A stretch of DNA of 64,000 nucleotides, taken from NCBI GenBank assembly GCA_965248765.1, contig CBDFKF010000003.1, positions 558,001 to 622,000 of the forward strand, read 5' to 3'. How positions within the stretch are numbered: the first letter of the stretch is position 1; each line of letters begins with the position of its first letter. This document shows positions 25,555 through 34,752 of this stretch, piece after piece. The position numbers and the translations under genes were made by a program. This DNA is from CBDFKF01 sp965248765 (GTDB taxonomy: Bacteria > Pseudomonadota > Alphaproteobacteria > VGEJ01). The notes beneath the pieces were generated by a model. The model was given only the letters and a program-made list of their open reading frames with translations, ran no database searches and was not told where the DNA came from.

Positions 25555-27177
25555 TTAAGCCTCCTTGGCCCGCTCGCGTAGGATGTATTTCTGGATCTTG
25601 CCGGTCGAGGTCTTCGGCAGCTCACCGAAGACGACCTCCTTCGGCGCCTTGAAGTGGGCGAGGTTGTCGCGGCAAAAGCCGATGATCGCATCGGCCGTGG
25701 CGCCTGCCGCGGGCTTTAGGGTGACGAAGGCGCAGGGCACCTCGCCCCACTGGTCATCCGGCTTGGCGACGACTGCTGCCTCCAGCACGTCGGGGTGGCG
25801 GTACAGCACCCCTTCCACCTCGATGGTCGAGATGTTCTCGCCGCCTGATATAATGATGTCCTTCGAGCGGTCCTTGAGCTCGATATACCCATCGGCGTGC
25901 ACGACGCCGAGGTCGCCTGAATGGAACCAGCCATCGCGAAAGGCTTCCGCTGTGGCGGTCGGGTTCTTGAGGTAGCCCTTCATGACCACGTTGCCCTGCA
26001 TCATGACCTCGCCCATGGTCGTGCCGTCGGCGGGTACCGGGGTCATAGTCTCGGGATCGAAAACCGCGAGTCCTTCGAGCACCGGATAGCGCACCCCTTG
26101 GCGCGCCTTCAGGACGGCGCGGTCGTCAGGCCCACGCGCATCCCACTCGCCGTGCCAATCGCAGACGACCGAGGGGCCGTATGTCTCGGTCAGGCCATAG
26201 ACGTGGGTCAGGTCGAAGCCCATCGCCTCGATGGCGGCAATCACGGCGGCCGGCGGTGCGGCGCCTGCGGTCATCACGTTGACCGGCCGATCAAGCCTGG
26301 GCCGCAGGTCCCCGGGCGCGTTGACCAGCATGTTCAGCACAATCGGCGCGCCGCAGAAATGGGTGATGTCGCTCCCAGCGATGGCCTCGAACACCGCGCC
26401 CGCTTCGACCCGCCGCAGGCAGACGTGGGTGCCGGCGAGCGCACTCATCGTCCAGGTGAAGCACCAGCCGTTGCAGTGAAACATCGGCAGGGTCCAGAGG
26501 TAGACCGGGTGCTTCGGCATGCCCCACGACAAGATGTTGCCGATCGCGTTCAGAAAGGCGCCGCGGTGGTGATAGACCACGCCCTTGGGGTTGCCGGTGG
26601 TCCCCGAGGTGTAGTTGAGCGAGATCGCCCGCCACTCGTCGGCCGGCAGCGTCCACGCATAGTCGGCCGAGCCCTCGTCGAGAAACTCTTCGTAGGTGGT
26701 CTCGCCCAGGTAGTCACCGCCCGAGGCGAGCGGATCGTCAATGTCGATGACCAGCGGCCGCTTTTCGACGTTGGCCAGCGCCTCGGCGATGACCGGGCTG
26801 AACTCGCGGTCGGTGATCAACACCTTGGCGCCGCCGTGGTCGAGGATGAAAGCGATCGTCGCCGCATCGAGACGGATGTTCAGCGCATTGAGCACCGCGC
26901 CCGTCGCCGGCACGCCGTAGTGCGCCTCGAGGTGCGCCGGTACGTTGGGAGCCATCACCGCGACGGTATCGCCGGGCTTGATGCCGCGTCGCACCAACGC
27001 GCTCGCGAGACGCCGGCACCGTGCATAGAGCGTCCGGTAATCGTAGGACCAGTCGCCATGAACGACCGCGGTGTGGTCGGGATGGATGGCCGCCGCGCGC
27101 TCCAACAGGCTCAACGGGCTCAATGGCTGATGGTTGGCCGCCACCCGATCGAGATCGGTCTCGTATGGGTTGCCCAT
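25555..27177 (-). CDS. Acyl-CoA synthetase (AMP-dependent)
   Basis: A 540-residue adenylate-forming ligase. ATG 27177 (MGNPYETDLDRVAANHQPL) is the family's usual start. Motifs: P-loop YTSGTTGNPKGVVYHHRG, MFHCNGWCF, YGLTETYGP, FHSGDLG, the hinge DRSKDIIISGGENIS and the catalytic lysine in KTSTGKIQKY. The sequence type is that of medium/short-chain and aryl acid ligases related to DMSP-pathway MMPA-CoA ligase (DmdB) and alkanoate ligases; I cannot separate these. It is divergent from the PrpE-like gene. It converts a free acid to the acyl-CoA using ATP. Confidence 0.9.
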   Translation of the reverse strand: MGNPYETDLDRVAANHQPLSPLSLLERAAAIHPDHTAVVHGDWSYDYRTLYARCRRLASALVRRGIKPGDTVAVMAPNVPAHLEAHYGVPATGAVLNALNIRLDAATIAFILDHGGAKVLITDREFSPVIAEALANVEKRPLVIDIDDPLASGGDYLGETTYEEFLDEGSADYAWTLPADEWRAISLNYTSGTTGNPKGVVYHHRGAFLNAIGNILSWGMPKHPVYLWTLPMFHCNGWCFTWTMSALAGTHVCLRRVEAGAVFEAIAGSDITHFCGAPIVLNMLVNAPGDLRPRLDRPVNVMTAGAAPPAAVIAAIEAMGFDLTHVYGLTETYGPSVVCDWHGEWDARGPDDRAVLKARQGVRYPVLEGLAVFDPETMTPVPADGTTMGEVMMQGNVVMKGYLKNPTATAEAFRDGWFHSGDLGVVHADGYIELKDRSKDIIISGGENISTIEVEGVLYRHPDVLEAAVVAKPDDQWGEVPCAFVTLKPAAGATADAIIGFCRDNLAHFKAPKEVVFGELPKTSTGKIQKYILRERAKEA

Positions 27178-27331
27178 GGCCGGAGTGCCTCCCTGATCTC
27201 GCGACTGGCGCCACACGATGCGACGGGTCGTCGCAGTCGTCAACGCACCACGCGCGAGCCTCCAGCAATTGCTCCCCCGGCGCAAAACGGGCAGAGTCGC
27301 GCGGTGGCGGAAGAGAGCGCGGGGTAAGCCG

Positions 27332-29245
27332 ATGAGCCGCTATGACGAGACGTACGGGCGGTGGCAGGCTGAGCCGCAGGCATTCTGGGCCGAGGCCGCC
27401 GAGTCCATCGACTGGTACCGCCGCTGGGACCGCGTCCTCGATGATACGCGCCCGCCGTTCTACCGCTGGTTCGCCGGCGCCGAGACCAATACCTGCCACA
27501 ACGCCCTCGACCGCCATATCGATGCGGGACGCGGCGACCAGACCGCGCTGATCTACGACAGCCCGGTCACCGACACAGTGGAACGCTTCACGTACAAAGA
27601 GCTGCGCTTGATGGTCGCGCGGTTTGCCGGCGCGCTCCGCCGTCACGGGATCGAGCGCGGCGATCGCATCATCATCTACATGCCGATGGTGCCGGAGACG
27701 GTGATCGCGATGCTCGCCTGCGCCCGGCTCGGCGCCGTCCACTCAGTCGTCTTCGGCGGCTTCGCCGCCAACGAGTTGGCTATCCGCATCGACGATGCCA
27801 AGCCCAAGCTCGTGCTCACCGCCTCTTGCGGCATCGAGGTCGACCGCGTGATCCCATACAAGCCGCTGTTGGACGGTGCGATCGCCCTGGCCTCGAGCAA
27901 GCCCGAGGCCTGCGTCATCCTGCAACGCCCGCAGGGCCCGGCCGAGCTTACCAAAGGGCGCGACATCGATTGGCGCGATTTCGTCGACGGAGCACTGCCG
28001 ACCGGTTGCGTGCCGGTCGCCGCCACCGACCCTCTGTACATCCTCTACACCTCGGGCACCACCGGCCTGCCCAAGGGCGTGGTCCGCGACAACGGCGGCC
28101 ACATGGTGGCGCTCAAATGGAGCATGGGGAACATCTATGGGGTCGAGCTCGGCGAGACCTACTGGGCCGCCTCCGATGTCGGTTGGGTGGTCGGCCACTC
28201 CTATATCGTCTACGCGCCGCTCCTGCATGGCGCGACCACCATCCTTTATGAGGGCAAGCCCGTCGGCACGCCCGATCCCGGCGCCTTCTGGCGGGTGATC
28301 GCGCAGCACGGCGTGGTCGCCCTGTTCACGGCGCCCACCGCCTTCCGCGCGATCAAGCGCGACGATCCCGAGGCCGCCTATCTGGCGCCGCATGATCTCA
28401 GCCGCTTCCGCACCCTGTTCCTGGCCGGCGAGCGCGCCGATCCCGACACACTGCAGTGGGCCGAACAACATCTCGGCGTCCCAGTGATCGACCATTGGTG
28501 GCAGACCGAGACCGGCTGGGCGATCACCGCGAACTGCGCCGGGCTGGGGTTCTTTCCCGTCAAGCACGGCTCGCCCGGCAAGGCGATCCCCGGCTACGAT
28601 GTCCGCGCCCTCAACGAACACGGTGAGGAGATGCCGCCCGGCGAGACCGGTGCGCTTGCCATCCGCCTGCCGTTGCCGCCGGGCTCTCTGCCGACGCTGT
28701 GGAACAACGATGACGGGTTCCGCGAATTCTACCTCGCCCAGCTTCCCGGCCACTACCTGACCGCCGATGCCGGCTATCGCGATGACGAGGGTTATGTCTA
28801 CGTGATGAGCCGCACCGACGACATCATCAACGTCGCCGGACACCGCCTTTCGACCGGTGGCATGGAGGAGGTGCTGGCAAGCCATCCCGACGTCGCCGAG
28901 TGCGCCGTCATCGGCATCGCCGATCAGCTCAAGGGGCAGGTGCCGCTCGGCTTCGTCGTCCTCAACGCCGGGGTCGCTCGGGCCGCGGACGAGATCGAGG
29001 GCGAGCTCGTCGGCCTAGTACGCGAGCGCATCGGGCCGGTCGCCGCCTACAAGCAGAGCCGGATCGTCAGGCGCCTACCCAAGACGCGCTCGGGCAAGGT
29101 CCTACGCGGCACCATGCGCCGGATTGCCGACGGCGAGGCCTATCGCATGCCGGCGACCATCGACGATCCGGCGATCCTGGATGAAATAACCGAAAGCCTG
29201 CGCGAGATCGGACTGGCCGCGGGCGCACGGGAGGAGGTGGCGTGA
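27332..29245 (+). CDS. prpE: Propionyl-CoA synthetase-like acyl-CoA ligase
   Basis: A 637-residue member of the acetyl/propionyl-CoA synthetase group: N-terminal ACS domain (MSRYDETYGRWQAEPQAFW), VVFGGFAANELAIRIDD, P-loop YTSGTTGLPKGVVRDNGGH, DVGWVVGHSYIVYAPLLHG, WWQTETGWA (adenine and acyl pocket), hinge RTDDIINVAGHRLSTGGMEE and the acetylatable lysine in TRSGKVLRG. Length and motifs fit PrpE better than Acs. ATG 27332 follows a GGGGTAAG region. It is coupled to the SDR gene downstream. It supplies propionyl-CoA (or acetyl/acrylyl-CoA) to central metabolism. Confidence 0.88.
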   Translation: MSRYDETYGRWQAEPQAFWAEAAESIDWYRRWDRVLDDTRPPFYRWFAGAETNTCHNALDRHIDAGRGDQTALIYDSPVTDTVERFTYKELRLMVARFAGALRRHGIERGDRIIIYMPMVPETVIAMLACARLGAVHSVVFGGFAANELAIRIDDAKPKLVLTASCGIEVDRVIPYKPLLDGAIALASSKPEACVILQRPQGPAELTKGRDIDWRDFVDGALPTGCVPVAATDPLYILYTSGTTGLPKGVVRDNGGHMVALKWSMGNIYGVELGETYWAASDVGWVVGHSYIVYAPLLHGATTILYEGKPVGTPDPGAFWRVIAQHGVVALFTAPTAFRAIKRDDPEAAYLAPHDLSRFRTLFLAGERADPDTLQWAEQHLGVPVIDHWWQTETGWAITANCAGLGFFPVKHGSPGKAIPGYDVRALNEHGEEMPPGETGALAIRLPLPPGSLPTLWNNDDGFREFYLAQLPGHYLTADAGYRDDEGYVYVMSRTDDIINVAGHRLSTGGMEEVLASHPDVAECAVIGIADQLKGQVPLGFVVLNAGVARAADEIEGELVGLVRERIGPVAAYKQSRIVRRLPKTRSGKVLRGTMRRIADGEAYRMPATIDDPAILDEITESLREIGLAAGAREEVA

Positions 29246-30021
29246 TGCGGCTTCAAGGCAAGGTGGCGGTAGTGACGGGGGCGGCGCGCGGGATCGGCCA
29301 GGCGTGCGCCGGTCGCTTCGGGGCCGAAGGCGCCAAGGTCGTTCTCGCGGACATCATCGATGACGAGGGCGAAGCGGCGGCCGAGGCCATTCGCGAGGCC
29401 GGCGGCGAAGCTGCCTTCATCCACTGCGATACCGGCGATGCGGCCCAAGCCCGAGCGTTGATCGCCAGCGCCGTCGCTCGCTTCGGCAGCATCGACGTGC
29501 TCGTCAACAACGCCGGCATCGCCACCTTCGGCGATTTCCTCGAGGTGACCGAGGAGGACTTCGACAAGGTCCTGCGGGTCAACCTCAAGGGCTACTTCCT
29601 GGTCGGCCAGGCGGCGGCCCGGGAGATGGCAGCCGGCAACGGCGGCTCGATCATCAACATGTCGTCGGTGAACGCGGTGATGGCGATCGAGACGATCACC
29701 CCCTATGTCGTCAGCAAGGGTGGCGTCAATCAGCTCACCGCGGTGATGGCGATCGCGCTTGCCAAACGCGGCGTGCGGGTCAATGCGATCGGCCCCGGCA
29801 CAGTGCTCACGACCATGTCCGCCGCGCTGCGCACCGACAAGGAGGCGCGGCACCGCTTGCTCTCGCGCACCCCGATCGGGCGTTTCGCCGAGCCCGCGGA
29901 GATCGCTGGCATCGCCGTGTTCCTCGCCAGTGAGGATGCGGCTTATGTCACGGGTCAGGTGATCTACGCCGACGGCGGCCGCCTCCGCCTCAACTACACC
30001 GTCCCGGTCGACGAGGCCTGA
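29245..30021 (+). CDS. Short-chain dehydrogenase/reductase (SDR)
   Basis: A classical SDR of about 258 residues: cofactor motif TGAARGIGQACA, acidic strand end VLADIID (NAD preference), NNAGIATFG, catalytic Ser in NMSSVNAV and Tyr-x-x-x-Lys in YVVSKGG, and a C-terminal YADGG. All catalytic residues are present. It starts within the last codon of prpE (GTGATG; either GTG 29242 or ATG 29245), so the two are translated together. It oxidises or reduces a hydroxy or keto substrate, not identifiable from sequence. Confidence 0.9.
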   Translation: MRLQGKVAVVTGAARGIGQACAGRFGAEGAKVVLADIIDDEGEAAAEAIREAGGEAAFIHCDTGDAAQARALIASAVARFGSIDVLVNNAGIATFGDFLEVTEEDFDKVLRVNLKGYFLVGQAAAREMAAGNGGSIINMSSVNAVMAIETITPYVVSKGGVNQLTAVMAIALAKRGVRVNAIGPGTVLTTMSAALRTDKEARHRLLSRTPIGRFAEPAEIAGIAVFLASEDAAYVTGQVIYADGGRLRLNYTVPVDEA

Positions 30022-30024
30022 GCG

Positions 30025-31203
30025 CTACTCGGCGGCGGCCTCTTGCGCAGCGGCAGCGGCGAACCGGAAGGTCATGAAGTCGGTTTCGTGCGGCGGGCCG
30101 GCCGCGAGCTCGACCTTGGGATCATCGGCAAGCGTGTTGTAGATCATCGCGCCGGCCGTGAAGCCGACCAGGTTGGGATCGTCAGGATCGGCGGCGCGCG
30201 AGATCGGATGGCGGGGGTCATCCCGCGAGCACAGGGTCTCTTTGATCACCGCCTCCGTAATGCGCGCGCCCGGCGCCGCGATGCGCCGTGTGAGGCCCTC
30301 ATAGCGTATCTCTGAGTTGGTCGGGGCCATCGCGCCGGCACCTTGGGCGCCACCGCTCTCGCCCCCCTCGGTCGTCGCCCACGCTGCCCGGTCGTCGTTG
30401 GCGAAGGCGTGGTTGGTATGCCACACCCGGTCGGCATCCGCACCCGGGCGATGGGCCGCGACCCTATTGGCTGAGCATTCGAGCGAGACCACCCGTCCGG
30501 GCGCGCCGATCGTGTAATTCTGGCCCGAGGCGTGCGGCACCTCCTCGACGAAAGCGACCGCCTCATCGAGGCTTGCGCAGCCGAGAACGCCGCGGGTGAG
30601 GAACTGAACCGGCAAGCCGTCGCGGCGGTGGGCGAGACCGAGCAGCGCGTTGCAACAGACCGCAAGGCCCGCCCCGTTCATCCCGTTCAGGCCGAGCATG
30701 CCGGCGATGGTAAAGACCAAGCTGCGTTCACCGCTGTCTGGGTCGTCGTGGCGCAAGAGCACCTGATGGCCATCGGTCCACCCGGCGATGTCCATGGTCT
30801 GGGCGACGAACGTGGGGAGGCCTTCCTGGCCAGCGATGCCGAGAGCGCTGCAATGCTTGCCCTCGCCGCCTTCGTCGGCGCGCCAGTCCTTACCGAACCA
30901 CCATTCCTCGTCCATCAGGTTGAAGGCGAGCATGAGGTCGCGATCGACGCTCGCGCCCTCGGCCATGCCGGCGATCTCCTCCGTCAGCGTGGGTGTCCAG
31001 CGCTCGATCGCCGGGACGAAGGCGGTGGCCGCGAGGAAGGCATCGACATAGGCCCGCGGCGGACGCGTCTGCGCCTGCTCGAGATCGGCGAACCAGTGGC
31101 CGAAGGCGCTGTCGATACGGGCGCGCTGGCTCTCGCCATAGGCCCGGCCGCGCTCGCGCGGGCCGCCGCACAGGTCCACCACCGGCATCTCTCGTGTGCG
31201 CAT
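30025..31203 (-). CDS. C45 family Ntn-hydrolase (acyl-CoA:6-APA acyltransferase-like)
   Basis: A 392-residue protein with the N-terminal-nucleophile site KHCSALGIAG, in which the chain would be cut before the Cys. Other family blocks are ERGRAYGESQRARI near the start, FNLMDEEWWF, FTIAGMLGLNGMNGAGLAVCCN, and HTNHAFA towards the C-terminus. Family members hydrolyse amide bonds of small N-acyl or beta-alanyl compounds or transfer acyl groups; the substrate is not predictable. It converges on the SDR gene with a 3-bp gap. An Ala/Glu tail ends the protein. Confidence 0.87.
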   Translation of the reverse strand: MRTREMPVVDLCGGPRERGRAYGESQRARIDSAFGHWFADLEQAQTRPPRAYVDAFLAATAFVPAIERWTPTLTEEIAGMAEGASVDRDLMLAFNLMDEEWWFGKDWRADEGGEGKHCSALGIAGQEGLPTFVAQTMDIAGWTDGHQVLLRHDDPDSGERSLVFTIAGMLGLNGMNGAGLAVCCNALLGLAHRRDGLPVQFLTRGVLGCASLDEAVAFVEEVPHASGQNYTIGAPGRVVSLECSANRVAAHRPGADADRVWHTNHAFANDDRAAWATTEGGESGGAQGAGAMAPTNSEIRYEGLTRRIAAPGARITEAVIKETLCSRDDPRHPISRAADPDDPNLVGFTAGAMIYNTLADDPKVELAAGPPHETDFMTFRFAAAAAQEAAAE

Positions 31204-31236
31204 GATCGCCCTCCCGCGCCGCAGCGCGGCGGCCGC

Positions 31237-32226
31237 CTAATCCGTTGGCTTGTCGGACTCGGCGGCCTTGGTCTCCTCCTCCGCTTTGGCCTTGGGCCAG
31301 ACCGCACCGAGAGTGACGCGGGCGGTCTCCGGTTTGTCCGCCGCCCCGCCGGGTTCCTTGGTGGCCGGCACTGGGCCTGCACCAATGGCGCCGCCGCCCG
31401 TCATTGGCTCAGCCGAGGGTGGCTGGACGCGGAACACGTCCTCGGCGCTGGGGCTTGCCTCGGTTTCCTGCGTATCGCTCCGGACCGCGCCGCCATCTGG
31501 GCCAAACACCGATTCCGCCGTCGGCGCGCTCGGCTGGGTGGCCGCCGCCGGCGAAGCCGCGGTGACAACCGGCCGGGCGGGCGCCGGCGGCGGCGTCACG
31601 ATCTCGGCGATCGGCGGCGCCGAAGGCCCGGCAGGCGCCGCCTTGTCACCGGCGGCGCCTGCCTTGGCGTTCGGCTTGGCATCTCGCTCGGCGCGCTTTC
31701 GTTCACGGGCAGCCGCCGTCGTGACCGCCTCGTCGAGGTCTTGCTGCGAGCACAATCCGAGCGAGACCGGATCCTGCGGTCTGATGTTCTGAATGTTCCA
31801 GTGGCTACGTTCGCGAATGGCGTTGATGGTCGGTTTGGTCGTGCCGACCATTCGCGATATTTGTGCATCGCTCAGCTCGGGGTGGTAGCGCAACAACCAC
31901 GAGATGGCGTTCGGCCGATCCTGCCGTTTCGACACCGGCGTGTAGCGCGGGCCTTTGGGGCGGGCGCGCGGCAACACCACCCGCGGCTCCGCTAGCTGAA
32001 GCTTGCGCCGGGGGTCGCTCTCGCACGCCTCGATCTCCTCGCGGCTGAGCTGGCCCCGGCTGATCGGATCGAGACCGACGATGCCGATCGCAACCTCCTC
32101 ATCGGCAATACCCTGCACCTCAAGCGGATGCAGACCGCAAAACACTGCGATCTGCTCGAACCTCAAGCCCGTATTCTCGACCAGCCACACCGCGGTCGCT
32201 TTCGGCATCAATGGGAGCGTCGTCAT
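31237..32226 (-). CDS. trcR: Cell-cycle transcriptional regulator TrcR (DUF1013) with long C-terminal extension
   Basis: The first 180 residues are a strong DUF1013/TrcR match: PLMPKATAVWLVENTGLRF, the acidic IADEEVAIGIVGLDPIS, then KGPRYTPVSKRQDRP, WLLRYHPELSDAQISRMVG (helix-turn-helix-like) and HWNIQNIRPQDPVSLGLC. TrcR is a conserved alphaproteobacterial regulator linked to cell-cycle gene expression. After residue about 195 comes an unusually long Ala/Pro-rich tail (to 329) without predicted fold; typical family members stop much earlier, as I recall them. The tail is not a frameshift product, because its codon bias is like the rest. The gene is monocistronic. Confidence 0.9.
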   Translation of the reverse strand: MTTLPLMPKATAVWLVENTGLRFEQIAVFCGLHPLEVQGIADEEVAIGIVGLDPISRGQLSREEIEACESDPRRKLQLAEPRVVLPRARPKGPRYTPVSKRQDRPNAISWLLRYHPELSDAQISRMVGTTKPTINAIRERSHWNIQNIRPQDPVSLGLCSQQDLDEAVTTAAARERKRAERDAKPNAKAGAAGDKAAPAGPSAPPIAEIVTPPPAPARPVVTAASPAAATQPSAPTAESVFGPDGGAVRSDTQETEASPSAEDVFRVQPPSAEPMTGGGAIGAGPVPATKEPGGAADKPETARVTLGAVWPKAKAEEETKAAESDKPTD

Positions 32227-32378
32227 TCATCCTCCTCGGAGCCAGCGCGCCTTCGCGCCGGCCTGTGCGGATCCTCTGCAACATATAGTGATGCCTGCGC
32301 ACGTGCAAAAGATGGCCCGTCCGCCCTGCCTGAGGTCACCTTGCTGGCCCCCGGCGTTGGGCGTATAACCGAAAGCGA
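32227..32378. other. Intergenic region between trcR and the riboswitch
   Basis: The 152 bp hold no gene. Transcripts diverge from here: trcR leftward and the cobalamin operon rightward. No promoter could be assigned with confidence. Confidence 0.5.
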
Positions 32379-32585
32379 CGGCTCCCGAAAGGGATCAATA
32401 GGGAACACGGTGCGGCCGTGGTCTTCGGAGTGGTGCGCCTGCGCACCGATCCGGCGGCCGGAGCCAAAACCGGGGCTGCCCCCGCAACTGTAGGCGGCAA
32501 GCTCGCGTCCACGAGCGCCACTGGGAAACTGGGAAGGCCGGACGCGTCGCGCAGAGTCGCAAGCCAGGAGACCTGCCGTCGAAGG
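32379..32585 (+). promoter_or_regulatory. Cobalamin (AdoCbl) riboswitch
   Basis: The conserved elements appear in order: CGAAAGGGATCAATAGGGAA followed by CACGGTGCGG, then GCCCCCGCAACTGTAGGCGG, and the B12 box AAGCCAGGAGACCTGCC (about 32561-32577). It lies 221 bp upstream of btuB on the same strand. Binding of adenosylcobalamin normally shuts down the downstream uptake genes, by sequestering the ribosome-binding site or by termination. Two small hairpins between 32660 and 32750 could be part of the expression platform. Confidence 0.93.
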
Positions 32586-32805
32586 CGATCACCCAACCGG
32601 CGGACGGGGTGTGCCACCGGTGCGGAACTCCGTAGTGGTGACGTCGTGAACGCGGCCTGCTGTTACGGGAGTTCGGCGTGATCGGCACCGAACACTCCGT
32701 TGATGATCGTTTCCGCCTTGCCCGCTACGGGCGGGCGTCGGCGCGCCCAGCCAACATCGGCGCGGCGGCAGGCCCTTTGTTCCCGGAACACCGACGGAGC
32801 CTGCC

Positions 32806-34752
32806 ATGCCCAGAGACCATGTCGGCGAGGGCGCAATCGCTCTCGGCGTGTTGTTGTTTTGCCCGTTCACTGCGCTCGCCCAGACCGGCGGTGCCCCGCT
32901 CGTACCCGAAGTGGTCGTCACCGCCACCCGCTTGCCAACCGCCATCGAGGAGATCGGAAGCTCGGTCACCGTGATCACTGCCGAGACCATCGAGGAGAGA
33001 GGATACCGTGCGGTCCCCGAAGCCCTGCGCGGGGTCCCGGGGCTTCACGTGGTCCAGGTCGGTGGGCCGGGCCGGATCGCGTCGGTGTTCGCCCGCGGCG
33101 CTAACTCGAACCACACCCTGGTGCTCGTCGACGGTATCGAGATGAGCGATCCGAGCGCGCCGAACGGTGCGTTCAACTACTCCCACCTCCTGACCACGGA
33201 CCTCGACCGGATCGAAGTGCTGCGCGGGCCCCAGAGCACGCTCTACGGCTCCGACGCGATCGGCGCTGTTGTCAGTATGGTCACCGCACCCGGCCGCGGT
33301 CGACCAAGCATCAGCGGCCGCCTCGAAGGCGGCTCCAATGAGACCGGCAGCCTCGGCGTGCGCATCGCTGGCGAGACCGGCCCGCTCGCCTTCGCGGCCA
33401 CGGCTGCCGGGTACACCACCGCCGGCGAGTCGATCACGGCAAGCCGGTTGCGCGGTGGCGCGGCCGAAGAAGACGATGCGTACGAGAATCTAACCGGTTC
33501 GATTCGCCTCGATTACCGCCCGACTGGCGAGAGCGAGGTCACGCTCGTCGCGCGCTATATCGAAAGCGAGACCGAGCTGGACCCGGGTGGAGAAGATCCT
33601 GACGCCTTCGAGGCCACCCAGCAGTACTTCGCCCGGGCCGAGGCCCGGACCGTGCTGTTCGACGGAGTATGGGAGCCACGGATCTCGGTCTCCCACACGC
33701 ACCACGATCGCGACGACGTCAACCGCTTGGATGCGCTGTCGCCAACCGACAGCGTCATCTTCAACAGCGGTGATCGCACCAAGATCGAGTGGCGCAACGA
33801 TCTCTTCGCCCACCCCGATCACGTGCTCACCATCGGCTTCGAGAACGAGAGCGAGCGCTTCACCAACCTGCAAAGCGGCGCCTTCGGCTTCGGCTTCACA
33901 ATCATCGGTGCCTCGAAGGCCGACGTGCGCACAAATTCTGCGTACATCCAGGATCAGTTCAGCTTCTCCGACCGTGTCTTCGGCACTATCGGCGCCCGCA
34001 TCGATGACCACGATCAATTCGACCCCGAAATCACCTATCGATTAGCGCCCGTCTATTGGCATCGCGAGACTGACACGCGGCTCAAGGGCGCGATCGGCAC
34101 CGGCTTTCGCGCGCCGTCTCTGTTCGAGCTTTTCGGCTCCTCGTTTAATAGCTTCGGCGGTGTCGGTACCGGCGATCCGAACCTCGAACCCGAGACCAGC
34201 CGGGGATGGGAGGTCGGTCTCGACCAGGCTCTCCTGGACGGCGCGGTCACGTTTGGCGCCACGTACTTCGAGAGCGAAATCAAGGACCTCATCGTCATCG
34301 TCTTCGATTTCCCCGATTCGCGGACCGTCAATCTCAACGAAGCGGACCTGCGGGGTATCGAAGCGTTTGCCGCGGTCGCTCCCTGGCAGAACGTCGAGGC
34401 CCGCCTCGACTATACTTACACCCGCGCCGAGGACGCGAACACCAGCACCGATCTCCTGCGGCGGCCCAAGCACAAGATCGATCTCGACGTCCGCTACCAC
34501 CCCTGGCCCGCCGCCACCATCGCCGCTGGCATGATCCTGGTCGGTCGCCAGACCGATGTAACGTTCGCCACCGGCCAAATCATCAAACGCGGCAGCTACA
34601 CCGTGTTTGACCTCGCCGGCAGCTACGATGTGACGCTTGATGTGCGGCTGTCGGCGCGCATCGAGAATCTATTGGATCGCGACCACGACGTCGCCGACGG
34701 CTTCCGCGGCTTCGGCCGTCGTGGCTATCTCGGCTTGTATGCGCGGTTCTAG
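32806..34752 (+). CDS. btuB: TonB-dependent vitamin B12 receptor BtuB
   Basis: A 648-residue outer-membrane receptor. A signal peptide (ALGVLLFCPFTALAQ) is followed by a plug domain with the TonB box-like EVVVTATRLPTAIEEIGSSV, YRAVPEALRGVPGLHVVQ and RGPQSTLYGSDAIGAVVSM. The beta-barrel ends with the required aromatic residue (LGLYARF). Its position after a cobalamin riboswitch and before btuFCD identifies the substrate as a corrinoid. It carries B12 into the periplasm using TonB, whose gene closes the operon. The last 14 bases overlap btuF. Confidence 0.94.
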   Translation: MPRDHVGEGAIALGVLLFCPFTALAQTGGAPLVPEVVVTATRLPTAIEEIGSSVTVITAETIEERGYRAVPEALRGVPGLHVVQVGGPGRIASVFARGANSNHTLVLVDGIEMSDPSAPNGAFNYSHLLTTDLDRIEVLRGPQSTLYGSDAIGAVVSMVTAPGRGRPSISGRLEGGSNETGSLGVRIAGETGPLAFAATAAGYTTAGESITASRLRGGAAEEDDAYENLTGSIRLDYRPTGESEVTLVARYIESETELDPGGEDPDAFEATQQYFARAEARTVLFDGVWEPRISVSHTHHDRDDVNRLDALSPTDSVIFNSGDRTKIEWRNDLFAHPDHVLTIGFENESERFTNLQSGAFGFGFTIIGASKADVRTNSAYIQDQFSFSDRVFGTIGARIDDHDQFDPEITYRLAPVYWHRETDTRLKGAIGTGFRAPSLFELFGSSFNSFGGVGTGDPNLEPETSRGWEVGLDQALLDGAVTFGATYFESEIKDLIVIVFDFPDSRTVNLNEADLRGIEAFAAVAPWQNVEARLDYTYTRAEDANTSTDLLRRPKHKIDLDVRYHPWPAATIAAGMILVGRQTDVTFATGQIIKRGSYTVFDLAGSYDVTLDVRLSARIENLLDRDHDVADGFRGFGRRGYLGLYARF

